A DNA stretch of 64,000 bases from Loigolactobacillus backii (GCF_003946275.1 NZ_RHNQ01000004.1:21681-85680), one strand, 5' to 3'; shown: positions 19,553 through 29,675, numbered from the stretch's first letter. Numbers and translations are program-made. The notes: generated by a model from the sequence alone, not told the origin.

Positions 19553-20533
19553 ATGAACGTAACTTTAACCAAAGTACACGGCTCAGAAAATGACTTTTTT
19601 ATTCTTGACCAAACACAACTCGATCGGCAACTAACTGAAAATGAATTAAAACAAGTAACGCAAAATGTTGCTAAACGTTCAGGCGGTTTAGTTGGTGGTG
19701 CCGATGGTGTTCTTTCGGTTACGCAATCTGAACATCCTGGTGTAGCAGGAAAGATGCGGGTTATTAACGCTGATGGCAGCGAGGCGTCAATGTGTGGTAA
19801 CGGTATTCGAACAGTTGCACGTTATTTAGGGGAAAAGCAACAACAGGAAACTTTTAAAATCGAAACGATGTACGCCGATTTGATGGTTAAGCATGCACCT
19901 AGTTTGGCCCCGGGAATTGCGACTTATCAGGCTGAAATCTCACCAGTTAGTTTTGCCGCTGCGGATTTAAAGATGCATGTGGCGGATCTTTCTGAATTAC
20001 ATCACAAAAAAATTCCGGCACTTTCACAGCAGCTTTATTTTACTGCCGTTGCCGTTCCTAATCCTCATTTAATCGGTTTTGTTGATCATACTACCTTACT
20101 TGGACCAGAATTAGGTAGAATTGCTAGTTATTTAAATGATGGGGCCAACCCGTATTTTCCGGATGGGGTTAACGTTAGTTTTGTTGAGGTATTGGGCCAA
20201 AATCATATTTTTGTACGAACTTACGAACGAGGAGTAGGGTTTACCAACGCCTGTGGAACGGGGATGTCGGCGGCAAGTTTAATTACTGTCCTGGAACAGG
20301 GTGCTGATTTTGAAAGTCCAATTACGGTTCGCAACCCAGGTGGTGTCGTTAAAACGTTGGTCCATGACCGATCAGCAGCACAGAATTATTGGATGGAACT
20401 TATTGGTAACGCAACTTTCACCGGGGTGGTGACACTTTCTTTGGCTGATCTATTAGCAGCTAATTTTGCGGATGTTGAGTTACAAAAAACGGATGAGCAA
20501 ACGGCCTATCAAAATTTTGTTGCTAATTTATAA
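19553..20533 (+). CDS. dapF: Diaminopimelate epimerase
   Basis: The 326-residue enzyme interconverts LL- and meso-diaminopimelate for peptidoglycan and lysine. The fold has two pseudo-symmetric halves, each giving one catalytic cysteine: Cys81 in SMCGNGIRT and Cys234 in NACGTGMSA. Upstream in-frame ATGs at 19511 and 19541 overlap the GGGTGG Shine-Dalgarno; ATG 19553 gives the family start MNVTLTKVHGSENDF. At 326 residues it is longer than the usual ~275, mostly from the C-terminal extension after GxVT. It stands alone between two terminators. Confidence 0.94.
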   Translation: MNVTLTKVHGSENDFFILDQTQLDRQLTENELKQVTQNVAKRSGGLVGGADGVLSVTQSEHPGVAGKMRVINADGSEASMCGNGIRTVARYLGEKQQQETFKIETMYADLMVKHAPSLAPGIATYQAEISPVSFAAADLKMHVADLSELHHKKIPALSQQLYFTAVAVPNPHLIGFVDHTTLLGPELGRIASYLNDGANPYFPDGVNVSFVEVLGQNHIFVRTYERGVGFTNACGTGMSAASLITVLEQGADFESPITVRNPGGVVKTLVHDRSAAQNYWMELIGNATFTGVVTLSLADLLAANFADVELQKTDEQTAYQNFVANL

Positions 20534-20551
20534 GTAATTTAGTTGTTTAAG

Positions 20552-20614
20552 TTTCACATAAAAGGTAGTTAATGACAAAGTGAATCCTCGTCGTTAACTA
20601 CTTTTTACGTGAAA
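20552..20614 (+). terminator. Terminator after dapF
   Basis: A long imperfect inverted repeat (TTTCAC...GTGAAA outside; AAAAGGTAGTTAA with TTAACTACTTTTTA inside) follows the dapF stop. It looks usable on either strand. Confidence 0.7.
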
Positions 20615-20730
20615 TTAAACGCATAATTAATTTCTAGCTGATGAAAGGAATAAGCCGTTTTCAGAAAAGAGAGTATAATAAAGGTTATTTATCTGAATAC
20701 TTACTTTAAATTATTAAAAGGAGATTAAAA

Positions 20731-22179
20731 ATGGCAAAGGCCACAGTAGTTTCATTTAGTCAGAATCCAACTGTTCAAAAAAATCGTTGGTGGATCTTAA
20801 TCGCCGTCGGAATGTTCACTTTTATGTCAACGCTGGATGCTAGTATTGTTAATATTGCATTGCCAGTGATGAGCCACGATTTACATATTCCAATGAATCA
20901 GGCCGAATGGGTTGTTTCAATCTATTTGATTGTTATTTGTGCCTTGTTACTATTATTTGGGCGAATTGGTGATGCTTATGGTAAAATAAAGGTTTTTCGA
21001 ATTGGGACGATACTCTTTGTTGTTGGTTCATTTCTTTGCGGATTCAACCATAGTTTGGTGTTTTTGTTAGTTGCTCGCGTTATTCAAGCATTTGGTGCCA
21101 GTATGACAATGAGTACTAATAACGGGATTATAACAGAAATATTTCCTTTAAATGAACGGGGTAAGGCACTAGGTTTTATTGGTTCTTTTGTTTCCTTAGG
21201 TTCAATTGCTGGGCCAGGAATAGGTGGGATGTTGTTGTCAGTTTTGCCGTGGGGCTATATTTTTTGGTTAAATGTTCCAATTGGAATTTTAACAATAATA
21301 ATTGGACAGCGTATTTTACCCAAGGATTTGATCAAAACACACAGCAAAATTGATTATCCTGGATTTTGTATTTTCGCTTTTTTTATAATGAGTTTATTTC
21401 TCGGTATTTTTTGGGGTCAACAAATTGGTTTTACACAGCCAATTATTTTAGTACTCTTCGCAATTGCAATTCTTAGTTTTATTGGTTTTTGTTACTTTGA
21501 ACCAAGGCAAGTTAATGCATTGTTATCGTTTAAACTATTTAAGAACGGCCAGTTTACGTTAAGTTTGTTATGTGGCTTTCTCATTTTTATCACCAATTTT
21601 TTCTTTAACGTTATTTCACCATTTTATTTGGAAAACGCGCGGGGATTGGCGCCTAATCTAGCTGGCTATATTTTAATGATTTTCCCAATTTTTCAAGTTG
21701 CGGTTGCACCAATTTCTGGTGCCGTTTCCGATCGAATTGGGCCTGAAAGATTGACTTTCTTTGGTCTGTGCTTGATATCAATTAGTCAAGTGGGGTACCT
21801 ATTAACAAACTTGACAACACCGATTTGGTTATTCATGCTTTTCATTGGATTGGTTGGTTTTGGTAATGGGGTCTTCCAAGCGCCTAATAATACGATGGTG
21901 ATGAGCGCCGTGGAGCCACGTGACCTAGGTATTGCTGGTGGGATTAATGCACTAGCCCGAAATTTAGGTATGGTTTTTGGTATTTCGGCATCGACCACCG
22001 TACTATACGCGGCCATGAGCCACAAGTATGGTCAACACGTTACGACTGATCTTACAAAGCGACCAGATGTGTTTATTTACGGGATGCACGTTAGTTTTTT
22101 GATAGCATTGATTATTTGTTTGATTGCGACTGCGTTGACGGGTTACCGGTTATTTAAACACCAGCAGATAGCTGCATAA
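20731..22179 (+). CDS. MFS transporter, DHA2 (QacA/EmrB) drug:H+ antiporter type
   Basis: The 482-residue integral membrane protein has about 14 predicted helices. Family marks are TLDASIVNIALPVM in helix 1 (DHA2 motif with Asp), motif A in loop 2-3 (GRIGDAYGKIKVFRIG), and the antiporter motif C region (GSIAGPGIGGMLL) in helix 5. Such proteins export lipophilic drugs or other compounds with proton exchange; the substrate cannot be told. It has a TATAAT at 20674-20679 and its own terminators, with no regulator gene beside it. AAAAGGAG precedes the ATG. Confidence 0.88.
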   Translation: MAKATVVSFSQNPTVQKNRWWILIAVGMFTFMSTLDASIVNIALPVMSHDLHIPMNQAEWVVSIYLIVICALLLLFGRIGDAYGKIKVFRIGTILFVVGSFLCGFNHSLVFLLVARVIQAFGASMTMSTNNGIITEIFPLNERGKALGFIGSFVSLGSIAGPGIGGMLLSVLPWGYIFWLNVPIGILTIIIGQRILPKDLIKTHSKIDYPGFCIFAFFIMSLFLGIFWGQQIGFTQPIILVLFAIAILSFIGFCYFEPRQVNALLSFKLFKNGQFTLSLLCGFLIFITNFFFNVISPFYLENARGLAPNLAGYILMIFPIFQVAVAPISGAVSDRIGPERLTFFGLCLISISQVGYLLTNLTTPIWLFMLFIGLVGFGNGVFQAPNNTMVMSAVEPRDLGIAGGINALARNLGMVFGISASTTVLYAAMSHKYGQHVTTDLTKRPDVFIYGMHVSFLIALIICLIATALTGYRLFKHQQIAA

Positions 22180-22208
22180 AATGTAATCTAATTTAATAAA
22201 ATGTGATA

Positions 22209-22252
22209 AAAAAGACGCCATACCAGTTTAAATAATAGTATAGCGTCTTTTA
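22209..22252. terminator. Bidirectional terminator between the MFS gene and telA
   Basis: AAAAGACGC-C-ATAC pairs with GTAT-A-GCGTCTTTT with one internal mismatch. A/T runs flank both arms, so it can serve both convergent genes. Confidence 0.8.
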
Positions 22253-22253
22253 G

Positions 22254-23444
22254 TTATGCATCAGGATTTTGGTGTTGATTGGTTAACGCAAGGAGTTGAT
22301 CACGTAAATTATTCTCCATGGTCGATAATTCTAATTCAGCATTTTGCCGTTTTTCCCGGCCTTCTTGCTGAATTTTAAGGGTTTCTTGCAAGGTTTCAAC
22401 GAGGTCGTTTTGTGTTTTTTGTAAGGTTTCAATGTCAACGACGCCGCGTTCATTTTCCTTAGCCGTTTCAATGGATGAAACTTTTAACATTTCACTATTC
22501 TTTTTTAGCAGATCGTTAGTCGTTTCTGAAACCTGCCGCTGAGCCGTTACTGCATCACGTTGCCGGAGTAGGGTGAGTGCAACGGCCACTTGATTTTTCC
22601 AAAGTGGAATGGCCGTATTAATTGAAGACTGAATTTTTTCGGCCAAAACTTGATTGGTATTTTGAATTAAACGAATTTGTGGTGCCTGTTGAATCGTAAT
22701 TTCCCGGGCCAACTTGAGGTCGTAAATTCGTTTATCCAAGCGCTCATCAAATTGAGTCAGATCATTGACAGCCTGAACGTCCATTTGGTTTCCACTTGTT
22801 TGGGCCTTTTTATTTGCGGCAGGGAGTAAGGTGGTTTTAGTTTCGTTCAATTTAAGTTCGCCGGCGGCAATATAAATATTTAGCGCATCAAAATAATCCT
22901 TATTTTTTGTGTAAAGTTGTTCCAAGAGGCGGTTATCGTTGGTAAGGTTATTTTTTTGCTTATCTAATTTAACGGCGATTTGATCAATTTGGGCACCGAT
23001 TTTTTGATATTTAGCCTGTGTTTCGTAGATTGATTTTTTGACACGACCAAACATACGCTTAAAAACGTTGCTGTCACCGGATTTTAATTCTTCAGGGCTT
23101 GATTCATTTAAACGATACATCAAGTCGCTCAGTGCATCACCAATTGCACCAGTATCTTGGCTTTGAACTTTGCTTAGCATACCCTGTGAAAATTCGCCAA
23201 GCTTTTTTTGCGCCTGAGCACCATAATTCATAATTGATTGCACGTCATCAACACTAATTTGTTGGGCCAACTTTTGAGCCTCTTGCTGTTGCTCTTCAGG
23301 TAACCGATCAACTAATTGATTTGCTTGTTCAGGTTGTGCCTGACTAACTTCATTAGTCGGTGTTTCTAAAGGGTTTTGTAGCAGATTTTCAAGGAGATCA
23401 GTTTTTTCAGCGTTTTTGGTAGGCTTTTTTTCTATATCACTCAT
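22254..23444 (-). CDS. telA: TelA-family protein (toxic anion resistance, KlaA/TelA domain)
   Basis: This is a 396-residue cytoplasmic, mostly helical protein. The N-terminal ~60 residues are Gln/Glu-rich and variable; the TelA domain begins near residue 75. Long predicted coiled coils carry heptad-like Leu/Ile patterns. The family was named for tellurite resistance plasmids, but the chromosomal role is uncertain and may concern envelope stress. It overlaps xpaC by 8 bp and is translated from the same minus-strand transcript. The xpaC-telA pairing is common in Firmicutes and supports both calls. Confidence 0.88.
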   Translation of the reverse strand: MSDIEKKPTKNAEKTDLLENLLQNPLETPTNEVSQAQPEQANQLVDRLPEEQQQEAQKLAQQISVDDVQSIMNYGAQAQKKLGEFSQGMLSKVQSQDTGAIGDALSDLMYRLNESSPEELKSGDSNVFKRMFGRVKKSIYETQAKYQKIGAQIDQIAVKLDKQKNNLTNDNRLLEQLYTKNKDYFDALNIYIAAGELKLNETKTTLLPAANKKAQTSGNQMDVQAVNDLTQFDERLDKRIYDLKLAREITIQQAPQIRLIQNTNQVLAEKIQSSINTAIPLWKNQVAVALTLLRQRDAVTAQRQVSETTNDLLKKNSEMLKVSSIETAKENERGVVDIETLQKTQNDLVETLQETLKIQQEGREKRQNAELELSTMENNLRDQLLALTNQHQNPDA

Positions 23445-24129
23445 CTAAGTTGGATTCCTTTCCCGCGGTCTTTGCTTTTTCTAAGGCCTTCTTAGCTAGG
23501 CTCATATCGACGTCCAAATCTTCCAGGTCGTCGGCTACGATTGCCGCGTAGTCTTTTTTTAATTGTTGTGCTAAATCAGTAATGAGAGTGGCACTTTTAT
23601 CCAACACGACGTAGGTATCTTTGTCCTTCACTTCATGCTGACTAATTTGAATATATTTAGTTGTTAGATCAACTAAAGTTGGTAAATGCCGGTAAAGAAA
23701 ATCGGCGGCTAAGTGAAGTTTTGCTGGTTTGGCAACTAACGCCTTAAACGTTGCTTGACTGACTTTAACTGGTTCATCGTGTAGTTCGATTGCTTTAAGC
23801 TTTGGAACACGTTGCATATTTTTGGCAAGTTGATCAATTTGTGCTTTGGCGTCCGCCATTGTTCCCCGGAAGAAGTCGATATCCCGTTCTGACATGCCGC
23901 TTTTTTTGTAATGTGCCATCAATTGATCACTAGGGACACTTTTGTTGCTTACTTTTCGAGCACGTTTTGGCTGCAGTGACACAATGACTGCTGTGATGAG
24001 TAGTGCACCAATTAAACTAATCCAACCCTTGAAGTTAAGTAGTTCATTTAATAAAAAATAACTGGCAATTAAGCTAAAAAAATCAATTAGTAACCAGAAA
24101 TAACGGGTGCTTTTCTTTCGATTATTCAT
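23437..24129 (-). CDS. xpaC: XpaC-family protein (5-bromo-4-chloroindolyl phosphate hydrolysis family)
   Basis: The 230-residue protein has two N-terminal transmembrane helices (about residues 10-50) and a cytoplasmic helical domain. The segment [23 protein letters not shown] matches the XpaC family core. The original name comes from a phosphatase phenotype in Bacillus; no phosphatase motif is visible and the true function is unknown. It is the first gene of the xpaC-telA pair; the start has a GGAG Shine-Dalgarno. Confidence 0.82.
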   Translation of the reverse strand: MNNRKKSTRYFWLLIDFFSLIASYFLLNELLNFKGWISLIGALLITAVIVSLQPKRARKVSNKSVPSDQLMAHYKKSGMSERDIDFFRGTMADAKAQIDQLAKNMQRVPKLKAIELHDEPVKVSQATFKALVAKPAKLHLAADFLYRHLPTLVDLTTKYIQISQHEVKDKDTYVVLDKSATLITDLAQQLKKDYAAIVADDLEDLDVDMSLAKKALEKAKTAGKESNLDE

Positions 24130-24251
24130 AGTAGGTCAACTCCATTCATGGATCACTTTTGTAGCTTTATTTTAACACATCGGAATTTACTGTTACTAAG
24201 TCTAAAGGTTGAATTTTAAGTAATCCTAACTATTGACTAAACAAATGTCAA

Positions 24252-24280
24252 TTGAAATTCGCATGAAATGTCAGTATGAT
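24252..24280 (+). promoter_or_regulatory. Predicted sigma-A promoter of the nudix-macP-mtnN genes
   Basis: TTGAAA (24252-24257), 17-nt spacer, TATGAT (24275-24280), about 30 nt before the nudix start. Both hexamers match consensus at 5 of 6 positions or close to it. Confidence 0.55.
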
Positions 24281-24310
24281 TAAATAAATAACTTGAATTG
24301 GAGTCGCTAA

Positions 24311-24862
24311 ATGAAATTTGAAGAAAAAGTTTTGACAACTAAAAAGTTGTTTCATGGTGTAATGCTTGATTTGGAAATCGAAGAAGTTCAATTACCTAAC
24401 CAACAAAAGGCAACCCGAGAGATCATTCGGCACCCCGGTGCGGCCGCAATTATGCCGTTTACTAGTGACGGGCGAATGATTTTCGTGGAACAGTGGCGTG
24501 AACCATTACGACGAGTCACTTATGAAATTCCGGCCGGTAAATTAGATCAACGTGATGCAACAGCTGAAGATGCCGCTTGGCGCGAACTAAATGAAGAAAC
24601 TGGCTTTACTTCCGATCAATTAACGCTGGTTTGCCAATTCTTTTCTTCGCCAGGTTTTGCGGATGAACAATTATGGCTTTACCGAGCGGATAATATTCGA
24701 CCTGTAGAAAAGCAATTACCACAAGATCAGGATGAATTTTTACGGCTACACCCATTAACGTTGCAAGAGGCCAAGACCAAACAGCAAGAAGGAAAGATTT
24801 GTGATGCAAAAACGGTCATTGCGTTACAACAGTGGGAACTTGCTGTAATAAATAATAAATAG
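24311..24862 (+). CDS. NUDIX hydrolase, ADP-ribose pyrophosphatase type
   Basis: The 183-residue enzyme carries an intact Nudix box, GKLDQRDATAEDAAWRELNE followed by ETGF (G-x5-E-like start with the REL-EE-G core), at about residues 77-100. The preceding EQWREPLRR...EIPAGK matches the ADP-ribose pyrophosphatase subgroup (NudF-like). It would hydrolyse ADP-ribose to AMP and ribose 5-phosphate using Mg2+. It precedes a MacP-like gene and mtnN, a common order in lactic acid bacteria. Precise substrate is inferred. Confidence 0.9.
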   Translation: MKFEEKVLTTKKLFHGVMLDLEIEEVQLPNQQKATREIIRHPGAAAIMPFTSDGRMIFVEQWREPLRRVTYEIPAGKLDQRDATAEDAAWRELNEETGFTSDQLTLVCQFFSSPGFADEQLWLYRADNIRPVEKQLPQDQDEFLRLHPLTLQEAKTKQQEGKICDAKTVIALQQWELAVINNK

Positions 24863-24876
24863 AAAGAAGCGAATTT

Positions 24877-25098
24877 ATGGCGGATAATAAGCAACCACAA
24901 AGTCGTGAAGCATACCGCAGACAACAAACTAAACAAGATGAGCAACCCGAACCGAGTTCAGCACCCAAAAAAAGTAGGAGCAAGCGCCAACCAGTGGGTG
25001 ATCAACGAGTTGGACGCTTAAAACATCGCTTAAATTGGGCAATTATTATTGTCTTAATCTTGATTATTCTCACTTATTTAGTTTTATTTTTTGTTTAA
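24877..25098 (+). CDS. MacP-like small bitopic membrane protein
   Basis: The 73-residue protein has a very polar N-terminal part (Gln, Arg, Lys and Ser rich, REAYRRQQTK near residues 10-19), then a conserved-looking VGRLKHRLN stretch and a single C-terminal transmembrane helix at ~52-72. Size, topology and position between a nudix hydrolase and mtnN match MacP, which in streptococci activates the class A PBP2a and is phosphorylated by StkP. Family membership is inferred from synteny and architecture. Confidence 0.6.
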   Translation: MADNKQPQSREAYRRQQTKQDEQPEPSSAPKKSRSKRQPVGDQRVGRLKHRLNWAIIIVLILIILTYLVLFFV

Positions 25099-25127
25099 GT
25101 TTAATTAATTTAGAAGGAGTTTTTGTA

Positions 25128-25826
25128 ATGAAAATTGGAATTATTGGTGCTATGGAGGAAGAAGTTAAGTTATTACAAAGTAAAATGGACAACCTAACGC
25201 ACCGTACGATTGCTGGGGTTGATTTTTATAATGGGGTTATCGCCGACCAAACAGTCATTCTTGTTCGTTCTGGAATTGGTAAAGTTCAAGCTGGCATGAC
25301 CACTGGTTTATTGTTGGACCATTACGCGCCGGATGTTGTTATAAATACTGGTTCTGCCGGTGGGATTGGTAGCGGACTTAAGATTGGTGACGTCGTTATC
25401 TCCAGTGAATTAGCTTATCATGATGTGGATGCCACAGCCTTTGGTTACGTGATTGGTCAATTACCGCAACAGGCGGCCCGGTTTAGTGCGGACAAAGCGT
25501 GGGTTCGGCGCGTAGCAGCAGCGGCCCAACAAGTGGCCTTAACGACACACGTTGGTTTGATTGTTTCGGGAGATCAATTTATTGCTGGTAAGGCAGCAAC
25601 GGATAAAATTCTGGCCAATTTTCCGGATGCACTGGCAAGTGAAATGGAAGGTGCTGCGATTGCTCAAGTTGCAACTCAATTTAAGGTACCTTTTGTTGTC
25701 ATTCGAGCGATGAGTGACGTTGGTGATGAAAATGCCGGTGTTAACTTCGATGATTTTATTATTGATGCTGGTAAGCAATCTGCCCAGATGGTACTAGCTT
25801 TAATCGATCAAGTTGCTAGTGTTTAA
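25128..25826 (+). CDS. mtnN: 5'-methylthioadenosine/S-adenosylhomocysteine nucleosidase
   Basis: The 232-residue enzyme hydrolyses MTA and SAH to adenine plus the thio-sugar, feeding methionine salvage and the LuxS branch. MKIGIIGAMEEEV carries the catalytic Glu near residue 12. SEMEGAAIAQV binds ribose, and RAMSDVGDEN holds the catalytic Asp. An upstream ATG at 25035 lies inside the previous gene; AAGGAG at 25114-25119 selects ATG 25128. Confidence 0.96.
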   Translation: MKIGIIGAMEEEVKLLQSKMDNLTHRTIAGVDFYNGVIADQTVILVRSGIGKVQAGMTTGLLLDHYAPDVVINTGSAGGIGSGLKIGDVVISSELAYHDVDATAFGYVIGQLPQQAARFSADKAWVRRVAAAAQQVALTTHVGLIVSGDQFIAGKAATDKILANFPDALASEMEGAAIAQVATQFKVPFVVIRAMSDVGDENAGVNFDDFIIDAGKQSAQMVLALIDQVASV

Positions 25827-25837
25827 AGGCTAGTTTC

Positions 25838-25865
25838 TTGCTTGTTACCGGAAGTATGCTAAACT
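25838..25865 (+). promoter_or_regulatory. Predicted promoter of the cysteine desulfurase gene
   Basis: TTGCTT (25838-25843), 16-nt spacer, TG-c-TAAACT extended -10 (TAAACT 25860-25865), 38 nt before the start codon. Confidence 0.5.
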
Positions 25866-25903
25866 TTAACCTGCTTACTTTTGAAAAGGGGATTGAAATT
25901 AAA

Positions 25904-27073
25904 ATGAAACACGTTTATTTAGATAATGCCGCGACAACACCAATGGCGCCTGAGGTTATCCAGGTAATGACGGAGCAAATGCAGCATAATTTTGGTAATG
26001 CTTCCAACATCCATTACTTTGGTCGCGCTGCGCGAAAGGTTTTGGATGATAGCCGACAAATTTTTGCCAAAAGTATCAATGCTAACGAAAACGAAATCAT
26101 GTTAACGAGTGGTGGTACTGAAAGCGATAATACGGCTGTTATGCAAACTGCTTTCAAACGGCAGAATCTAGGCAAACACATTATTACGACTGCAATTGAA
26201 CACGAGGCCATTTTAAAGCCACTGCAGTTTTTGGAAACACAGGGCTTTGAGGTGACTTATTTGCCCGTTGATGAGGCTGGCCAGATTTCTTTAACGGATT
26301 TTAAGCGAGCCTTACGTCCAGATACTATTCTAGTAACAATTATGACGGGAAACAATGAGGTTGGTAGTCATATGCCAATTCACGAAATTGGTGAAATTCT
26401 AAAGGATCATCAGGCCTGGTTCCATACAGATGCAGTTCAGGCCTATGGGCTATTAGATATTGATGTCCAACGTGACCACATTGATTTACTTTCAGTTTCG
26501 GCACATAAGCTTAATGGTCCTAAGTTATTAGGCTTTTTGTACCGGCGGGAGGGCATTAATTTTCCTAGTTTTATTAAAGGCGGCGATCAAGAAGATAAAC
26601 GCCGGGCTGGTACTGAGAATATTCCGGCGATTGCGGGCTTTGCGAAGGCTGTTCAATTAGATACGCCGGCTGAAAAACAAGAACGTCAAGAGCGCTATGT
26701 TGGTTTTAAACAACAGATTATTACGGGGCTAAAGCAGAACCAAGTAGCGTTTGCTGTCAATGGTAGTTTGGAGTCAACAAACTTACAGCACGTTTTAAAT
26801 TTATGGATTAAGGGCGTTTCAACTTACGTTTTACAAATGAACTTGGACCTTGCCGGGTTTGCCATTTCTGGTGGTTCAGCTTGTACTGCGGGCAGCCTTG
26901 AACCATCTCACGTTTTGACGGCGATGTACGGAAAGGCAAGTCCCCGTGTTGAAGAATCGATTCGAATTAGCTTTGGTAAGGACAATACGCCAGCAGAAAT
27001 TGATGCATTTGTTACAACTTTAGTCAAAATTGTTGCGCGGGTGAAGCAAGAACCAAAAGTAGCAACAAATTAG
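25904..27073 (+). CDS. Cysteine desulfurase (NifS/IscS family)
   Basis: This is a 389-residue class V aminotransferase-fold PLP enzyme that takes sulfur from cysteine and passes the persulfide on. MKHVYLDNAATTPM is the classic start. EHEAIL carries the His above PLP, SAHKLNGPK holds the PLP lysine (Lys202), and SGGSACTAGS holds the catalytic Cys327. The genes that follow, DUF1831 and mnmA, suggest a role in tRNA 2-thiouridine formation. ATG 25904 is chosen because the upstream reading from 25838 covers the promoter and the AAAGGGG site. Confidence 0.93.
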   Translation: MKHVYLDNAATTPMAPEVIQVMTEQMQHNFGNASNIHYFGRAARKVLDDSRQIFAKSINANENEIMLTSGGTESDNTAVMQTAFKRQNLGKHIITTAIEHEAILKPLQFLETQGFEVTYLPVDEAGQISLTDFKRALRPDTILVTIMTGNNEVGSHMPIHEIGEILKDHQAWFHTDAVQAYGLLDIDVQRDHIDLLSVSAHKLNGPKLLGFLYRREGINFPSFIKGGDQEDKRRAGTENIPAIAGFAKAVQLDTPAEKQERQERYVGFKQQIITGLKQNQVAFAVNGSLESTNLQHVLNLWIKGVSTYVLQMNLDLAGFAISGGSACTAGSLEPSHVLTAMYGKASPRVEESIRISFGKDNTPAEIDAFVTTLVKIVARVKQEPKVATN

Positions 27074-27091
27074 TGGTAAGGGTTTTTCGTT

Positions 27092-27170
27092 TCTAGGACG
27101 CAAAAAGAATCCTAGAGAACCCTAGGTGTACCATGTTTCACCTGCGTAAATTTTGCACTAGGAGCATGGT
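27092..27170 (+). other. Structured intergenic segment upstream of the DUF1831 gene
   Basis: The 165-bp gap holds TCTAGGA/TCCTAGA (27092-27098 with 27110-27116) and ACCATG/CATGGT (27130-27135 with 27165-27170), plus CCTAG (27121) able to pair with CTAGG (27158). There is no T run, so it is not a plain terminator. It could be a leader element or an mRNA processing site. Confidence 0.35.
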
Positions 27171-27238
27171 CATCAACTGTAAGCAGAATTTTTGTGTTTA
27201 CGAAAAAAGTACCATTGCGAACTTAGGAGGTTATTTAA

Positions 27239-27583
27239 ATGGCTTTTATGAAAACTGATAGTGTAAAGGGCGACTCAACAGTTTATGAGTTAAGCTCGGA
27301 AGTTAAGCGGTATACATTAAGGGACGTTGGCTTCATGGAAAAGAAGAACGGCAGTTTTACTTTTGCCCGGCCGTTAGATCCAACTGCGCCGGTTAAACAA
27401 GCAATTAAATTAAAAATAACCGTGGCGAAGGATTTGAGTGGTTTTACGATGTCCGTCACCACTGCTAATGGCTTGCAGCCAGTTGATATTTTTAAACGTC
27501 AGGATAGTGCGGAAAAAGTGGAACAATTCAATTTTATTGTTGCTGATTTAATTGAACGTAAAGTTATTCAGAAAAAAGTTTAA
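27239..27583 (+). CDS. DUF1831-family protein
   Basis: This is a 114-residue soluble protein with no recognisable catalytic motif. Its composition (alternating charged and hydrophobic beta-like segments, many Lys and Val) suits a small alpha/beta fold. DUF1831 genes in lactobacilli lie between a cysteine desulfurase and mnmA, as here, suggesting a part in sulfur transfer. That role is inferred from context only. TTAGGAGG precedes the ATG. Confidence 0.8.
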   Translation: MAFMKTDSVKGDSTVYELSSEVKRYTLRDVGFMEKKNGSFTFARPLDPTAPVKQAIKLKITVAKDLSGFTMSVTTANGLQPVDIFKRQDSAEKVEQFNFIVADLIERKVIQKKV

Positions 27584-27598
27584 TCAATTATTTTAACT

Positions 27599-27656
27599 AT
27601 AAGTAGTTACTAGTGATGAGCAAAAATAGTTATCACTAGTAATTACTTATTTTTTG
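27599..27656 (+). terminator. Intrinsic terminator after the DUF1831 gene
   Basis: A 19-bp imperfect stem (27599-27617 with 27632-27650, one mismatch) is followed by T6. It separates the gene from the mnmA promoter. Confidence 0.85.
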
Positions 27657-27664
27657 TTAGCTTC

Positions 27665-27692
27665 TTGCAATCTAGCGGTGGGTTGTTATAAT
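27665..27692 (+). promoter_or_regulatory. Predicted sigma-A promoter of mnmA
   Basis: TTGCAA (27665-27670), 16-nt spacer, perfect TATAAT (27687-27692), 69 nt before the ATG. Confidence 0.6.
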
Positions 27693-27746
27693 AAAAGTTA
27701 CTGAATTAAGCGACCTTCAAATCGTGGATTTTCAGAATCTATTTGA

Positions 27747-28889
<1,143 letters not shown>

Positions 28890-28898
28890 TTTGCGGAA

Positions 28899-28928
28899 GA
28901 GTTGGGACTAAATGCCCAGCTCTTTTTT
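28899..28928 (+). terminator. Intrinsic terminator after mnmA
   Basis: GAGTTGGG (28899-28906) pairs with CCCAGCTC (28915-28922), followed by T6. Confidence 0.88.
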
Positions 28929-28949
28929 ATTTTGCAAACGGACTTCCCC

Positions 28950-28978
28950 TTGAATTTACAGGCCTAATTAAGCATAAT
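28950..28978 (+). promoter_or_regulatory. Predicted promoter of the phosphatase-TPR-recD2 genes
   Basis: TTGAAT (28950-28955), 17-nt spacer, CATAAT (28973-28978), 29 nt before the TTG start at 29008. Confidence 0.5.
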
Positions 28979-29007
28979 GTAGGAAAGGTAGTTAAGGAGT
29001 CCGAAAA

Positions 29008-29667
29008 TTGACTAAATTATATTTTATTCGTCATGGTAAAACGCAGTGGAATTTAGAGGGACGTTATCAAGGAGCGCACGGCGATTCGCCATTACTCAAA
29101 GAAAGTTATACTGGAATTAAGGATTTAGCGGGATTTTTAACCCCACTTCATTTTAATCGAATTTATAGTAGTCCGTTGTTACGTGCGAAGACAACGGCTT
29201 TAGAACTGGATCGTCTTTTGCCGGGTAATATTCCAGTTACGATAGACGATCGGTTACGTGAATTTAATTTAGGACAAATGGAGGGGATGCAGTTTACGGA
29301 GGTTGAAAAGCAATTTCCCCGTGAATTACACGCGTTCCGGTATGCGCCGGCAGATTATAATCCAGAAAATATTGCCGGTGAGAATTTTCCAGATTTAATT
29401 AAGCGAATGCGGCCAGCTATTTGTGAGATTGTTGCGCAAGATAATGGTCACGGACAATACCTAATTGTTAGTCACGGGGCCGCTTTAACGGCGCTGATTC
29501 AATCATTATTAGGAACACCAATTGCCGATATGCGTAAAAATGGTGGTTTATCAAATACTAGCGTCACAACAATTGAAACAACGGATAGTGGTGAGTCATA
29601 CCAGTTGCTTAAGTGGAACGATACGCACTATCTTCAAAAGGAATTAGATCCAACTGATACAATTTAG
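29008..29667 (+). CDS. Histidine phosphatase family protein (phosphoglycerate mutase-like)
   Basis: This is a 219-residue cytoplasmic phosphatase of branch 1. The RHG motif FIRHGKTQWN gives the nucleophile His9, and LIVSHGAALTAL supplies the second His near residue 155. A Glu in REFNLGQMEG is the likely acid/base. Many such lactobacillus proteins are annotated gpmB, but mutase activity is unproven and a broad phosphatase is more likely. It starts with TTG, 9 nt after AAGGAG, and is 8 bp ahead of the TPR gene. Confidence 0.9.
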   Translation: MTKLYFIRHGKTQWNLEGRYQGAHGDSPLLKESYTGIKDLAGFLTPLHFNRIYSSPLLRAKTTALELDRLLPGNIPVTIDDRLREFNLGQMEGMQFTEVEKQFPRELHAFRYAPADYNPENIAGENFPDLIKRMRPAICEIVAQDNGHGQYLIVSHGAALTALIQSLLGTPIADMRKNGGLSNTSVTTIETTDSGESYQLLKWNDTHYLQKELDPTDTI

Positions 29668-29675
29668 GTGATTAA

